This document shows positions 11,879 through 23,909 of a stretch of DNA of 64,000 nt, in pieces. The notes beneath the pieces are model-generated. The model saw only the letters and a list, made by a program, of their open reading frames with translations, was not told the origin of the DNA and searched no databases. Source of the DNA: Nigrospora sphaerica (taxonomy: Eukaryota; Ascomycota; Sordariomycetes; Amphisphaeriales; Apiosporaceae); contig JAGVVL010000001.1 in the NCBI GenBank assembly GCA_018287875.1, positions 2,976,001-3,040,000 of the forward strand, written 5' to 3'. Position numbers and translations under genes: made by a program. Position 1 is the first letter of the stretch. Each line of letters opens with the position of its first letter.

Positions 11879-13889
11879 ATGCGCTTTCTCTCCACCTGGC
11901 GGCCGCTCCGGAGCCGCATCGAGTCGGTGCAGGACTACGCCGGCGTCGTGGTGCCGCTGGAGGAGGCCCATCTGCATAGCCATTCGGCGCGGACGGGGCG
12001 GGCCGAGTTTGAGGAAGTACGTCAGGACGACGAAGAGGAGCAGGCCGCCACCCTGGGCCCCGGAGACGATGCCGACAAGGACCCCGACCACGAGGGTACC
12101 GGCATGCTCCAGATGAGCGCCGCCGAGTACACCATTGACGGACTGCGGAGAGCCGTCCGCGACGGCGAGAAGGGACGCACTTGCACCGAGTACGAACGTG
12201 AGTGGCACGGCGTTGAAGGAGCAGGCGAGGGGGCCCGGCGGATCGCCCGAAACTGACGACGGCGTCTGCAGTCAAGTCCAAACTCATCAACAAGGCCATC
12301 CAGGACATCGGAATGGGCCGGTACAACTGGCAGCTCTTCGCCCTGTGTGGATTCGGCTGGTTCGCCGACAAGTAAGTTTGCGTATGCCCTCTTGCCGAAA
12401 ACGGGACCAAGCTAACGGGAAAATATAGTCTTTGGTTCCAAGCGAGTACTTCTTTTTTTTTTCCCCTCTCTCCCTCTTTCTCTCTTTTTTAACTTAAATA
12501 CAGAGGCGTCGGTTCGTCTACTGCGGGGCGCCACTGCTAACGGCGCGTTAGGGCGTCTCCTTGTCGCTCCCTTCGTTGTCCAGGGAATTTGACGTCTCGG
12601 AGAAGACGGTGCGGTACACGACCAGCTCGCTCTACGCCGGTCTGTGTGTCGGCAGTTTCTGCTGGGGCTTGGGCTCCGACATCCTGGGCCGGCGTGTCGT
12701 CTTCAACATGACACTGCTCATCACGGCCCTCTTTGGCATATGGGCCTCGTACGCGTCCAGCTGGGGCGGCGTGTGCATCCTGTTTGGCCTCCTGGGCACC
12801 GGCGTCGGCGGCAACCTGCCCGTCGACGGCGCCCTCTTCTTGGAGTTTCTCCCCGACGCCTCCAGCTCGCTTCTCACGCTGCTCTCGGTCTGGTGGCCCA
12901 TCGGCCAGCTCGCGTCGTCCCTGGTGGCCTGGTACTTCATCGCCGACCGGCCCATCGAAGTCGGCTGGCGCTACTTTATCCTTACAATCGGCGTCATTAC
13001 GCTCGTCATGTTCCTGGTCCGCTTCTTCCTCTTCCACCTCTTCGAGTCCCCCAAGTACCTCCTGTCCCAAGGCCGCCAGGCCGAGGCCGTCGCCGTGGTG
13101 CACGGCATCGCCTACCGCAACGGGACGCGGACCTGGCTGACCGAGGACATCATGGATGCCGTCGCCGACACGGGCACCATCGACCGCTCCGGGCCCCGGC
13201 TCTCGGCGCGCAGCATCCTCCAGCAGAACCTCGCCTCGCTCTCGGCCGACCACCTCCGCCCGCTGTTCAGCAACCGCAAGCTGGCCACGGCCACGGTGCT
13301 GATGTGGTGCTGCTGGGCCACCATCGGCATGGGCTACCCGCTCTTCAACGCCTTCCTGCCCCAGTACCTCTCCCACGGCGGCGCGCCGCCGGCCGACGAC
13401 GGCGGCGTCGCGCCCCCGAGCCCGCCCGAGACGTACCGCAACTACGTCATCATCTCGGCGGTGGGGGTGCCGGGCAGCCTGCTTGCCGCCTACACGGTGG
13501 ACCACAAGTCGCCGTTCCTGGGCCGCCGGGGCACGCTCGCCATCTCGACGCTCGTCTCGGCCCTCTTCCTCTACCTGTTCGTCGCGCTGGGCACGACGCC
13601 CGCGTCGCAGCTCTTCTTCACCTGCGTCGAGGCCTTCACGCAGAACATCATGTACGGCGTGCTCTACGCCTTCACCCCCGAGATGTTCCCCGCCCCCGCC
13701 CGCGGCGCCGGCACCGGCGTCGCCAGCTTCCTGAACCGCGCCGCCGGACTCGTGGCCCCCGTCCTGGCCGCCAACATCCCCGGCGACGGCACCCGCCTGC
13801 CCGTCTACCTGTCGGCCGCCCTCATCGCCTGCGGCTTCGTCTGCATCTGCCTCATCCCCATCGAGACGCGCGGCAGGCAAAGACTGTAG
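11879..13889 (+). CDS. Major facilitator superfamily transporter, 589 aa
   Basis: Four exons (11879-12197, 12272-12371, 12429-12441, 12552-13889) give 589 aa. A roughly 105-residue acidic cytosolic N-tail precedes the membrane core. The first helix reads WQLFALCGFGWFADNLWFQ, then GVSLSLPSLSREF. The loop between helices 2 and 3 has GSDILGRR, the MFS signature. About 12 hydrophobic segments follow, with PEMFPAPARGAGTG before the last helices, as in the sugar-porter/SV2-like branch. Exon 3 is only 13 nt and the following intron is GC-AG (GCGAGT donor, GCTAAC branch site, TTAG acceptor); both are needed to join ADN-LWFQ-GVSL in frame. Substrate is unknown. The gene converges on the J-domain gene, with 485 bases between stops. 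A long Arg/Pro-rich frame on the opposite strand is a shadow. Confidence 0.88.
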
Positions 13890-14374
13890 TATGAGGGGGG
13901 TTGGGCATCACACCTCGTATGTATCATCACCGTCCTCGTCCTTCTCCCTCTCCCTTTTTGGTGGAAAGGTATTGCGTGTGCACCACTGAATATGGGTGCG
14001 TATACATTTGCGTGCATATAGGGCGTCGGCGGCATCCGGTGGTCTTTGGGTACTGGGATCAGGCGTTGTGGTAAGAGGAGGGGTATGGTGGCGTTTTTGT
14101 TTGTATGTGTACACGTTTGTGTGATTTGGCATCATCGATAGATAGTACGGCATATAGGGGTGGCCCTTCCCGGCTGGCGGCGAGACCCCCCTCGCTCCAG
14201 GGCTCGCAGATACCTGGGCGGGAGGGGGGTCGCAGTCGCATGCTTGTACGCACATCTGCACACGTGTACATTTATATGTGTATAGAAACTACCGGGTATA
14301 TGACTATGACGCATCTACCGAGGGTTTTTTCGGGCGAAATAATGGCGTCCTTTCCGCTTGGCCCCCCGTTCTTC
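13890..14374. other. Convergent 3' spacer
   Basis: These 485 bases separate the transporter stop from the stop of the J-domain gene. They contain T/G-rich stretches (TGTGTACACG-type steps near 14105-14120 and 14260-14285) and nothing gene-like. Confidence 0.55.
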
Positions 14375-15624
14375 TTACCTGTTGCCCCTGGCGCCGGCGG
14401 GGGCGTCGACGCGCCTCTTCCTCAGCGAGCGGCCGAGGGCGTCGCGCACCATGGGGTCGGAGCGGATGGTGTTCTGGACGAGCCACTCCTTGAGCTTGGT
14501 ACGCATGGTGGCGATGACGTCGGCGTCGCCGACGAAGGGCGTCATCTCGAGCTCCATGAGGCGGCTCGCGTCGGCGTCGATGGCGCGGGCCGTCTGCTCG
14601 AGGCGTTCGAGGCCCTGGCGGAGGAGCTTCTCGTCGTCGCCGCCGGCGCGGGCGGCCGCGGAGCCTTGCTGCAGGAGGGGACCGATCTGGCTGAAGGCGA
14701 TATAGAGGGTTACGCTGGCCTTACGGGCGAGGCCGATGAGCTGGAAGGGCAGGAGGGGCGGGTGGCGGGTGAGGCGGGCGAGGAGGGGGTTGACGAGGGC
14801 GGCGGCGAAGCGCGGGAAGGCGGGGCGCGTGACGGCGTGCACCTCGAAGACGGCGAGGGCGACGAGCGTCAGCCAGCGCCAGTAGCGGCCGAAGTCGAGG
14901 TAGCCGAACAGGCCGAGGACGTACATGAAGGCGGCGGCGGCGCCGTAGTAGGGCAAGAGCTGCTGTGTGCCGCGCACGACGAAATCGCGCACCGTGACGC
15001 AGTGCTTCCAGTCGACGACGTCGGGGCCGAAGCGCTCGTAGGCGAAGCGGCGGGCCGGGTCCGTCAGCGTGTCGGCGGCCGTCTTGAGGTGCATGAAGTA
15101 GTCGGCGCCGGCGCCGGCGCCGTCGGACCCCGTCTTGTCGGGGTGGTACAGGGCGGCGAGGCGACGGAAGCGCGACTTGATCTCGCGCTCCGTCGCCGCC
15201 GGCGCCACGCCCAGGTCGTGGTAGAAGTCGGACGCGCGCCGCACGTCGTGGTCGGCCTCGTACAGCGTGTAGAGCAGGTAGGCGCCCACGACGAGCATGT
15301 GGATGCGCCGCCGGTGCTCGGCCCAGCGCGGCGTGTTGGGCTGCGGCCGCGGGTCGCCCGCCCGGATCGTGATCGAGTAGTAAATGGTCTGCGTCCAGCC
15401 CGTCACCAGCTTTTTTCCGCGTTTTTTCGTCAGCAAAAGAAACCCCCCTCAAGCCGTCGGTCCATCCGTCCCCCGCCGCGGGACCGTCGCGCGCCTCAGC
15501 CCCCTGGAGGGAGGGGGAAAAGAACGACCGGGTGATACGATAGAGCGAGAGGGAGAGAGGTGGGTGGGTGTCTCACGTTTGGCAGAAAGGTCCATCCCAA
15601 GAGGGAGAGGAGGTTGCTGGACAT
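14375..15624 (-). CDS. erj5: ER membrane J-domain co-chaperone, ERJ5 type, 360 aa
   Basis: ERJ5-type proteins are ER membrane DnaJ co-chaperones that help keep protein folding in balance. Exon 1 (15624-15577) encodes 16 residues, MSSNLLSLLGWTFLPN. Exon 2 (15409-14375) resumes at LVTGWTQTIYYSITIRAG. The intron of 167 nt has a GTGAGA donor, a GCTGACG branch site and an AAAG acceptor. The layout matches fungal ERJ5: a hydrophobic N-terminus, a second hydrophobic stretch (HMLVVGAYLLYTLYEA), then a J domain beginning DFYHDLGVAP with the essential HPD in LYHPDKTG, then further hydrophobic segments. The stop TAA lies inside CAACAG-GTAAGA, which reads as a good donor, so an alternative spliced C-terminus is possible. 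Divergent neighbour: the 62-aa microprotein gene. Confidence 0.88.
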
Positions 15625-16476
15625 GATCGCGGCTTCTGGTTCGCGCCGAGGAGCTGCTATATCATGGTTCGGTGGCAGCAAAGAGAGGGGGGTTTTCGTG
15701 TTGTTGCAGTGCCTGTGGTGGCTGGGCGGGCGCGCATACAATCGGGGGCGCAAGCGACCGCGGCGATCGAAAGTTGAAGATGCTTTGCTTTATCCAAGGA
15801 GCCGCTCGCGGGCCGCGGTCGGGGGGTTCGGAATGACATCTGTTCATTAGTGGACTTCAAGATGCCAGGCACACGCTTACTTACCTGGTAGGTGGCCATT
15901 GGTATCCCTGTACCCTTCAGCTGGGGACCCGGTGAAGAAGCAGCCCCGCTCCACCAAGTGGATGTGGATAGTGGGTGATGGCCCGCCCATCCAGGGCTCA
16001 TTGCAGGTGGCCATAGGGGTACAGTACCTCGAGCACCTAGGTATCTCTTCACTCAACCAGTCCATATTCCGGATACTGTTATGCGAAGTGAAGTGTGCAA
16101 CAGCGACGGCGAACAACACCAGACACATGCGCCCGCTTGCATGCGTACGCTTTATCTTCCTCTGCACCTACAACACCCCAATGGCAGGGACGCCCAGGCG
16201 TTTATAGGCAGTAACGGCACCTACATATCTCAGTACATAGGTACATAATGAATGCACAGGACCCATATGCATGGTACAGAGCTACGTCTATGTCCCATTC
16301 GTCCAGGCGCTGGTAATCGTACGACTTTCCATATCCGTCTATGGGTCTGGAGAGAGACTTATTGATTCAACTCTTTTACGCCTGGGTAACTCTGTCCAAC
16401 CTATAACAACCTGATATCCCGTGCCATCGGATCCCCTCTTCGAGCTAGTCGCCCTGATCATCCATTCCTTCTCACC
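15625..16476. other. Divergent promoter region between ERJ5 and the 62-aa microprotein gene
   Basis: This is an 852-base shared upstream region. No open frame in it has recognisable domains. TATA-like AT-rich steps occur around 16225-16260 but are not assigned. Confidence 0.55.
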
Positions 16477-16854
16477 ATGGCTCCCCGCGGCAACCTCTCG
16501 CCCAAGGTGAGTGGAAGACGTGCGCTCGCGCCAGCCGTCCCCAGTTGCTGAATTCCCCTCGTCTTCCCGAGGCAGACCGTCATGGCGCCCATGGCCGCCT
16601 TCACCATGGCCTGGGTCCTCTTCGCGTCAGTAGTCCCCACGGGAACGTCATGGCTGGATCACGCTGTCTGACACAGCACCAGATACACGCGCTCGTCCAT
16701 TCACGAAGCCCGGCGTAACGCCGTACGTACCCACCTGGCCCTCCGTCTCCTAGACAAAATGGAACGTCCCTGCTGACTCGGCCGTGCCCAGCAATTGGAG
16801 CGGCAGCAAAGGAACTCAGGCCACACGTCCACGTACGACGGCGAAAGCAAATGA
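16477..16854 (+). CDS. Four-exon single-span microprotein, 62 aa
   Basis: Four tiny exons, 16477-16506, 16576-16625, 16677-16722 and 16792-16854 (30, 50, 46 and 63 nt), join in frame to 62 codons plus TGA. Each intron has a GT donor (GTGAGT, GTCAGT, GTACGT) and a CAG acceptor, and intron 3 has a TGCTGACTCG branch site. The product starts MAPRGNLSPK, has one short hydrophobic helix (VMAPMAAFTMAWVLFA), then a basic amphipathic part (TRYTRSSIHEARRNAQLERQQ) and a polar tail. This looks like a small mitochondrial or ER membrane protein, but I cannot name the family. No single exon is long enough to stand out, so the gene is easily missed; phase agreement at all three junctions is the main support. 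Confidence 0.7.
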
Positions 16855-18297
16855 GCTGAAGCTGTCTTTTATTGTGTCACACTGGGCTCCATGCGCTTTT
16901 GGGCACCGACTCGTCTCGCCTCGGATGACGAGGGCGAAGCGAGGCGAATGAAGGAGGCCGCCCCGCTGAGGTGGCACGCAAGACGGCGCAAATGACCATG
17001 GTGAGGAGAGAGAGAGAGAGAGAAGCCGACGTGGCCGCTACCCGCTCGCAAAGATGGCACGGGTACTGACCGGCCGCCCCGGCATAGTTACTCACGAACC
17101 CCATCTGAAAGCTGCCCGGTGCCAACCGTGGGTGGTCAGCCTCGTCCATCGTCTCACGTTCTCAAAATGCAAGGCTTGCGCGCGCATCGAGGCGTTGCGG
17201 CTCTGTTTTCTGTCCACGGCGCGTAAGCGTGACGGAGCAGTCCGGCTTCGGGCCAGAAAACCTGACTTGTCATTGTATCGAGTCCCCCAATTCCCGTGCC
17301 AAAGTTGGTGTTGGCGGGGTCTGCAGACATTCCATTGGGTAGCCTTACTCGTTGGCCGGGAGCTGTATTGGCGTCGGTAGTATGTACTCGGCTGTCGAAA
17401 AATGCGGCTCTGCTATATAGCCAGGTTTCGATTTCTGGTTGGTGGGGGTGGGTATTTCACGGTATCGTGTACTTGATGTGTACTGTGTAGGTCGATTAAG
17501 GTTCCAGACCGCGCTGGATCTTGTAGGTCATTTTACCGAGGAATAAGCAATGGATGGGAAACCGGCGTCGTCACATGGGGGGGGGAAGGGGGGGGGGCTC
17601 CATACGGAGCCTCAAGTGGCCCCCCCCATTTCTTCTCGGCAAGGGATATGGATGGAGGGGGTGGTTGGTTTTGCTAACGCACTTCATTGCGGTTCACGGA
17701 ACGGGATGTCAGCTCAAGTCGGGCTGAAAAAAGGCCGGTGAGGCCCTAGGTAGGTAGGGGTAGTAGGGTACCGTACCTCAGCTGCGGCTTCCAACCCGAT
17801 TCACTCACACCTTCCCCGTACGCGCAGGTCACTATTGCAAGCCCTTGCCACCTGTACTTCGAGTGTGGAGTACCTGCCTTACGCCCCGTACCCCTTACAC
17901 AAGTCTGGATGCATGTTACGGCAGGGAAAACGAGTGGCACAGGCCGTGCCTGTTTGCCGAAGGCAGGCTGTGATGAGGCTGAAAGATATACCCCTCTCTT
18001 CGGCTTCGGACACGCCTAGCCGGCAGAGGCGAACAAGTCCTGTGACCGGGGAGGGTTACCTTCAATGCTTCTCCTCACGAGTGACCCGGCTGTCACCCTT
18101 GATGCCAAACATACTTAAGGGTGGAGGGGGGGAGAGACTGCCGTCTGCCAACACGCTGCCTCTCCCTACTCCCGCTACCCCCGTGGCCATGCCGAGGCCA
18201 AGCACCCGCCGCCTCGCCCGTTCTCAGCACCCTCGCATACTTTACCGTCCTAGTGTGCCCATGGTGTCGTGATTCTCGTTTCTCCTCCTGAGATACG
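16855..18297. other. Intergenic spacer with simple-sequence tracts
   Basis: This 1.4 kb lies before the F-box gene and contains a GA dinucleotide tract (17006-17023) and a broken G-run (nine G, AA, ten G; 17577-17597). No gene is supported. Confidence 0.55.
17006..17023. repeat. (GA)n microsatellite
   Basis: An uninterrupted GA dinucleotide run of about nine copies lies 3' of the 62-aa microprotein gene. Confidence 0.85.
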
Positions 18298-20415
18298 ATG
18301 CGAGCGCCCGGCTCGACGGGCGGGCTGTTTCCCTCGGCACCCCCGGGCCTCCAACGCCTGCCCTACGAGATCATCTCCCACATTGCCCTGAGTCTCACGG
18401 TGGAGAGCATATTCGACCTGGCTCTCTGTAGCCGGCACTTCCAGTATGTCATAAGGGAAAACAACTTCTGCAGAATAATCGTCATGGTAAGCCTCCGTAT
18501 GCTTATGCGGCCGTGGTGGCAGTGCAGGATTTCCTCGCCCCCGGCCAGGGCCGCCCGAGATGCTGATTGGGGCGCTTTCCTCCCCCTTCCCCCCCTTTAG
18601 GCCAAAATTCCCTTTTCCCTAGAGGCCGAGGAGGCGGCGCGCGATGGCCGCTACGCGCGGGCGCTGCGGCGGTTGGTGAAGAGACGCCGAGCCGTCGCCG
18701 AGGCGTCACCGTACGCCGTCGCCATCCTCGGCGTGACCGACGGCTTCGGCCTCCACGGTGGCCACCTGTGCTACGTGTTCGAGGACCGGCCCCAGCGCTG
18801 GCTGCGCATCCTGGACCTGCAGCGGACGCCCAACCACGAAATCGTCGTCGACGTGCCCGCCCTCGTGGCCGAGGCTGTGCCCGGCGCCCCGGGCGGCCCC
18901 GATTATACCTTCCGCCTCGTTCACCACGCGCACGGCATCACCTCGTGCCTGTACTCGGGACCCCGGCCGGGCGCCGAGCACTGGCTACTTATCTTCGACG
19001 CGCGGGAAAACAAGCTGCTGGGCGCCGTGCGGCTCGATTCCGCCGCGCGCTTGTTCGTCCGTAACACGTTGGAGCTCCTCTATTTCGGCACGCACTCGGA
19101 ACTCGGGGAGGACGGCTTCCGGCGGTGGGTGCTTCGCTGCTTCGACCTTCGCGAGGGCCGCTTGTGCCCCCGGAGAATTCACCTGTCCAAGGTGGCCGGG
19201 TACGAGATGGGGGCCACGGTCTGTTTCGAGCTGATCGACGACCACTTCTACGGCGTGACCAACACGACCACGTTTGAGCCCGAGGAAATAGACTGGACCT
19301 CGTACTATTACTGCTTCCGTTTCCGCCTCGACGACCCGGACGCGGGCCAGACCGAGGTCATGCGCGAGGGCGACAGCTGGCGGCGGCAGCACGACGAGGG
19401 CCCCATCGACGACCGGTGGACGTACCTGAAGCTGGAAAAGGACGAAGGGACGGGTCGGCTACGCATCCTCGAGTCCCGCCGCGAGTGGCTCGGCGGCACC
19501 AGCACGAGCCGGCGGACGTGCTACGCCACCGACGTCGTTTTTGGCCCGGCCGAGGCGGAGACGGGCGCCACGGGTTCCGGCCGGCCCGCCGCCGCCGCCG
19601 GCTACGGCCTGCCCGACGTGCCCCTCGCCGGGCTCCTCGAGTCCGACGACAAGCCCAACTATATGCCGCCGCCGGCCCGCCTCCTGCACAACGTCCACGC
19701 CGGCGACGAGGGCGCCGTGCCCTTCCTGTGCAGCCAGACGCACCTGCGCGCCTACTTCTACCCGACTGGCACCTTTCTCGACCTCGTCGACGACCCCACG
19801 CCGGCGGCCCCGTGTACGCAGCGGCTACGCCTACGGGCCCTCACGCGCGCGGCGCCTGGCGCCGGCGGCCCGGGGTCAGCGGCGAGGAAGGAACCCGGCA
19901 CCATTTCCATGTGGCCGCCGGCGGCGGCACCCCTTCGCGGGCCGGGCGCCGACGCCCTCCTGGACGGGCTCCGGCGGACCATGAACCCCCCCGACTTCTG
20001 CGGCGCCGTCCGCGTCGTGCACGATGACCGATCCGTCGCCTACGAAACCGGCGGCGCTGGCGGGCCCAAGGCCCTGGTTTACATCTCGTTCGACCCCGCC
20101 GTCCGCTTCGCCGGCATGGGCCATGCCGGCTCGCTGCCGGGGGAGCGGATTCCGCCCGACGGGACCGCCGACGCCGCCGTCGACCCCGGGGAAAAGGGAA
20201 AGGCGGCCGTCGGCTCGGCGTCCGTCGCCCCCGGGGAAGCGGTGTCCACGGGAGACGCGCGGATGGCGGCGGCGGCGCCGGGCCCCCCTGCCGGCCTCGC
20301 GCCCAAGGAGAGCGCCGCACCGACGCTGCCGGCCCCAGCGAGCGGCACGACGTGGGCGAGGGTCGAAAGTGCCATGCACCATGGGTTTGCGTGTAAGTAC
20401 ACCTTTGGCCTGTGA
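18298..20415 (+). CDS. F-box protein, 667 aa
   Basis: Exons 18298-18486 and 18601-20415 join in phase 0 across an intron with a GTAAGC donor and a pyrimidine-rich CTTTAG acceptor. The N-terminus carries an F-box: residues about 18-63 read LQRLPYEIISHIALSLTVESIFDLALCSRHFQYVIREN. F-box proteins link substrates to SKP1-cullin ubiquitin ligases; the target here is not predictable. The remaining 600 residues have no repeats I can name. They include WTSYYYCFRFRLDD and other aromatic-rich segments that may form a beta-rich substrate domain, then an Ala/Pro/Gly-rich, probably disordered tail (about residues 600-650). The last codons (GTGTAAGTAC) contain a donor-like site, so a further 3' exon cannot be excluded. 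Third codon positions are strongly GC-rich. Confidence 0.82.
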
Positions 20416-22524
20416 GGCACCACGCACGGGGGGCCCCGGGTTCACCAAGGGGGGAGAGGCCGAGAAGAGACAGGGCATTATTTTACGGAGAGGGAGAGAT
20501 ATGAAGTAGTCAAGACGTCTGTGACCACCGGTTGGGGTGTCCGATTCGCAGGAACCACGCACGCGCCGCCCCTAGCACCGTGGACGTTGCTGTCCCCCTT
20601 CTTCCATACACCCCCGGGAAGCCCGTATGAAATTTCCTTCGACTCCTTAGTCGAGGCCCCGAGGCCATTTTGGACCGCGTCTTTCGCTTAATGACGGTGT
20701 GGCCTGTACTTTACACCCGATGCAACCCCCCGCCCTCCCTCGGTGTTACAGTCAAGGCCCCCCATTCCCTCTCGGACGGCCGCTGCCCTTGGGCCATGGG
20801 AGGGGGGAGCAGATCGTGGTATGTATTGATGTCCGATAGAGAGAAGTGCGACAAGGGGGGTTGGGCTCGGATATCCTGGCTTCTGCCTGTCGAATCGGAT
20901 GCCGCCTCGCTTGCCCCCCGTTTTCTCCATTACGCCCGGCTTTGCGGACAAGAGGGCCCGTGAGGGGGTCAGACAGTCGAAAACGCCCGGCTTGTGAGCA
21001 GAAATGAAAACGAAAAAGCCTCGAGGGGGCTACTCAGCTGACCTGGGCGCCCAACCTCGCGCCTTGAATTCAGGATGGGGGAGTGAAGAATACCACCCGA
21101 GGAAACAACCCGTATTTGCATTTACTACCTATGACGGCGGGCTCTATACACGGAAAGGCCGGGCGACGGGGGAGCAATCCAGCCCCCCCCCCCCCCCCTC
21201 CCCGGTTCCCCGGGCTACCGCTGCGGCTCCTCGGAATGTCCACGATCCCCGTCTCCCTGCATGACGGGCTATATCAGGCGAACGAGCGGGGGGTTGGTTC
21301 CTCACGCGCCGGGGCGGCCTGCTCGACAAAAGGGGGGGTGGGCAGGGCCCGTTCTGCTGGCCATCTCCAGCCAAGCAGGGAGCTGCACCCGCGAGCCTTC
21401 TGCCCCCGGTAGACCGGCCCTTGGTCCCATAAGGCTGTGTGAGGCCTCTCCCGGGCCGCCATTCGCCTGCCTGTGTACGCGGATGGTCCGGGGGGTCGGC
21501 GATCATCACGCGGACGGGGAACGAAGAAACGCCCTCTCCGCAGGGTTTCGGTAAAGAGGGCTTGGCCAAAGACTGGTTTGAGTGCCTGGCCCACAACCTA
21601 TCTTCCCTAGGGCCTCTCATGTTCTCCTTCCTGTGCCCTTGGGCATCCCGGAGAAGCGGGAAGTGCTTCGTTTGGCCCCTTCGTCGCGGAAACCAATCGC
21701 CCAACCACCCCTTCTTGTTCACATATTTGACCCGGAAGAAACAGCCAAAAACGGGCCTTTGGGCTCCTTGATATGTTGCGAACTGATAGTCCCCTTAACC
21801 CCCGAAAGGAAAGGCAGCAACGTCGTACATCACGATGTCTTCGCCGAAGCAACCCGCTGCTTCAGATGGCCGTGTACGCTACAGCCGGGCATTCCTCTTT
21901 TCCTTCGAGGCCAGAGGGACGCCCCCGCCCGTTCACCAAGCTACCATGTATACGCGACGGCTTGGCTTTTAACCTTTTACTCTTGACACTATCTCACGCG
22001 CCCAACGCCATGTCGAAGTCCCGACATCACCCTCTCCGGGCGTAGGACGTGACCTTTTCCCTCCCTCCCCGACCACCGTGTCAAAGAAAGGACCAGGATG
22101 GACGAGGACAGCCGTTGCCCCTCCTGTCCTCGCACCGGCAGGGAGTAGTTTCTGGCCGCCCAAAGACCTCGTCACACGGCTTCTTCCAAGTGTCGCCCCA
22201 AATCAGAATGCTTGTCGTTGCCAGTTGTAGCCATGTCCGGACTGTGTCTATACCTACAAGAAAGGGTATCGTATCTGAGCCGATCGATTTGATCCCCCCA
22301 AAGCCAATCCCCGGGCCTCCAGCAAATGCACATGATCCCGCTTTGCTCTACGGCCGCTAGCCTTGGACTCCCAGCTTCCATGAATCATGCTTTATGTACG
22401 GAAACGCGTTTTTCATCGCCTGTCGACCTCTTCCCTGTTCGCTTCACCAAACACCCGCAGGTCTGGGGAGAAACCAGCAGTCGTGTGGAAGTGATGCCGG
22501 TCTTATGCAAAACGCCAGAACAAC
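20416..22524. other. Convergent spacer, 2.1 kb, no supported gene
   Basis: The region lies between the F-box stop and the carrier stop. It has a run of 16 C (21183-21198) and several short frames that fail composition and domain checks (for example the minus frame 21144-21722). Confidence 0.55.
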
Positions 22525-23909
22525 CTAGGCCAGCGCCCTTACGCGTCGGGCCTCGATGCGTTCGTGACGCAGCGTCTTCATGATGAACTCGTATGTCATC
22601 ATGGTCACCGTGGCCGCGGGCACCGCCCGCATCATGTTCACGCCCATGCCGGCGTAGAAGGCCCTCCAGCCCTCCTCGCGCAGGATGGTGCGGAACGTCA
22701 TGGCCACGCCCTTGTACTTGGGCTCGGGAACGCCGATGGCCCCGCTGCCTTTTTCCTGGATGCCGAGGCCCTGCAGGTACTCGCTGCCGGGTGTCGGCCG
22801 GCGCTGTGTCTGCAGCCGGGTCCGGATCACCTCGTGCGGATACGTGGCCGAGCTGGCCAGGATCTTGGACATGATGGACGCGCTCAAGACGCCCAACGAT
22901 TCTTCCATGAAGTTATCGGCCGTCTCGCCCATGGCTTTGCCCGTGAACCTCTTGCGCAAGTACTCATAGGCCGGAAACTGCACAGCCACATGCGTCAGGC
23001 CGAGCAGCGCCGGCGTCAGGCCCGAGTAGAAGGACAGGATCCCCTCGGACGAGTACATCTTACGCGCCGCGTCCAAGGTGGAATTGTAGTGCCACGGAGA
23101 GCTGATGGCGGGCCGCGACGTCGGCGTGTTGCCCGCTCGGGGAAAGGCCGACACGTGGTGCTTGGTCCCCCCCCGCGAGGATTGCGACATCAGGCGCGTC
23201 TTGATGACCCATATAGGGTTCGTCACCACGGTACTGCTCGCGCCCGCGAAGATGGACGACCAAAAGTTAATGGCGAATTGGTTGTGCACTGGGCCGGCGG
23301 GGTCAGCGGGCGAGGAAGCAGCTGGGGGGGCGGCGGAAGAGCAGACTAGAGGCTCGCAGGGATGGACTCACTCTCGTGTTCGGCCATGAAGGTCTTGCTC
23401 TTGTTGTAGACGGTAAACCAGACGGCCCAAGTCGGCAGGTAGCCCAAAATGATGGGGCCGAGCCCGCGATACATGCCGCGCAGGCCCTCCTCCTTCCAGA
23501 TGACGCGGGTGGTGCCTACCAGGCCCTCGTACACCTTGTGATGGCCAACATGGCGCCCCTTGGACACCGGCGCAATACCGCCCTGGGCCTGCAGTTTGGT
23601 TTTGATGACGTCGAGCGGGCAGGTGACGACGCCCGAGGTGAAGCCGCCGATGGCGCCGGCCAGGGCGTGAAACTGCGACTCGGAGGCCGTGGACACCCAG
23701 CTCTGCCACAGCTGCTGCAAGGCGTGGGAGTTGTGCAGGGCCATGGCGACGACGGAGGGGGAGGCCGAGGTCGTCGGCTGGTGGTCGCGGGACGAGGTTA
23801 CCGCGGAGGCGGGTTGGGATGCGGGCGCCGGCGATGCGAAAAGGGCATAATCTGAGGAACCGTGAGTCGACGGTCCTGGCGGCGGGTTCTGGGCTTCTTC
23901 GTGAGACAT
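22525..23909 (-). CDS. Mitochondrial inner-membrane carrier, NAD+/pyrimidine-nucleotide type, 433 aa
   Basis: Exons 23909-23372 and 23288-22525 join across an 83-nt intron (GTGAGT donor, CCCAG acceptor), giving 433 aa. There are three mitochondrial-carrier repeats, each with a PxxxxK/R signature: PLDVIKTKLQ at residue 98, PIWVIKTRLM at 204 and PHEVIRTRLQ at 330. The second signature, NPIWVIKTR, is typical of the branch holding the yeast NAD+ carriers (YIA6/YEA6), FLX1 and RIM2. The exact substrate is inferred, with NAD+ preferred because of the TRLM ending. The first 75 residues are Ser/Pro-rich and disordered. An in-frame ATG 15 codons upstream (23954) is an alternative start; MSHEEAQ is favoured. 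The gene diverges from the complex III subunit gene qcr7, so two mitochondrial genes share one upstream region. Confidence 0.9.

Noticed and set aside
12537..13880. 447-codon open frame on the minus strand, opposite the MFS transporter
   Set aside because: It is the mirror of a GC-rich coding exon. The translation is Asp/Gly/Glu/Arg-rich with no domains, while the plus strand has clear membrane helices and MFS motifs.
14105..15535. 476-codon plus-strand frame opposite ERJ5
   Set aside because: It is low-complexity Glu/Gly/Val/Ala-rich sequence, the expected shadow of the J-domain gene on the minus strand.
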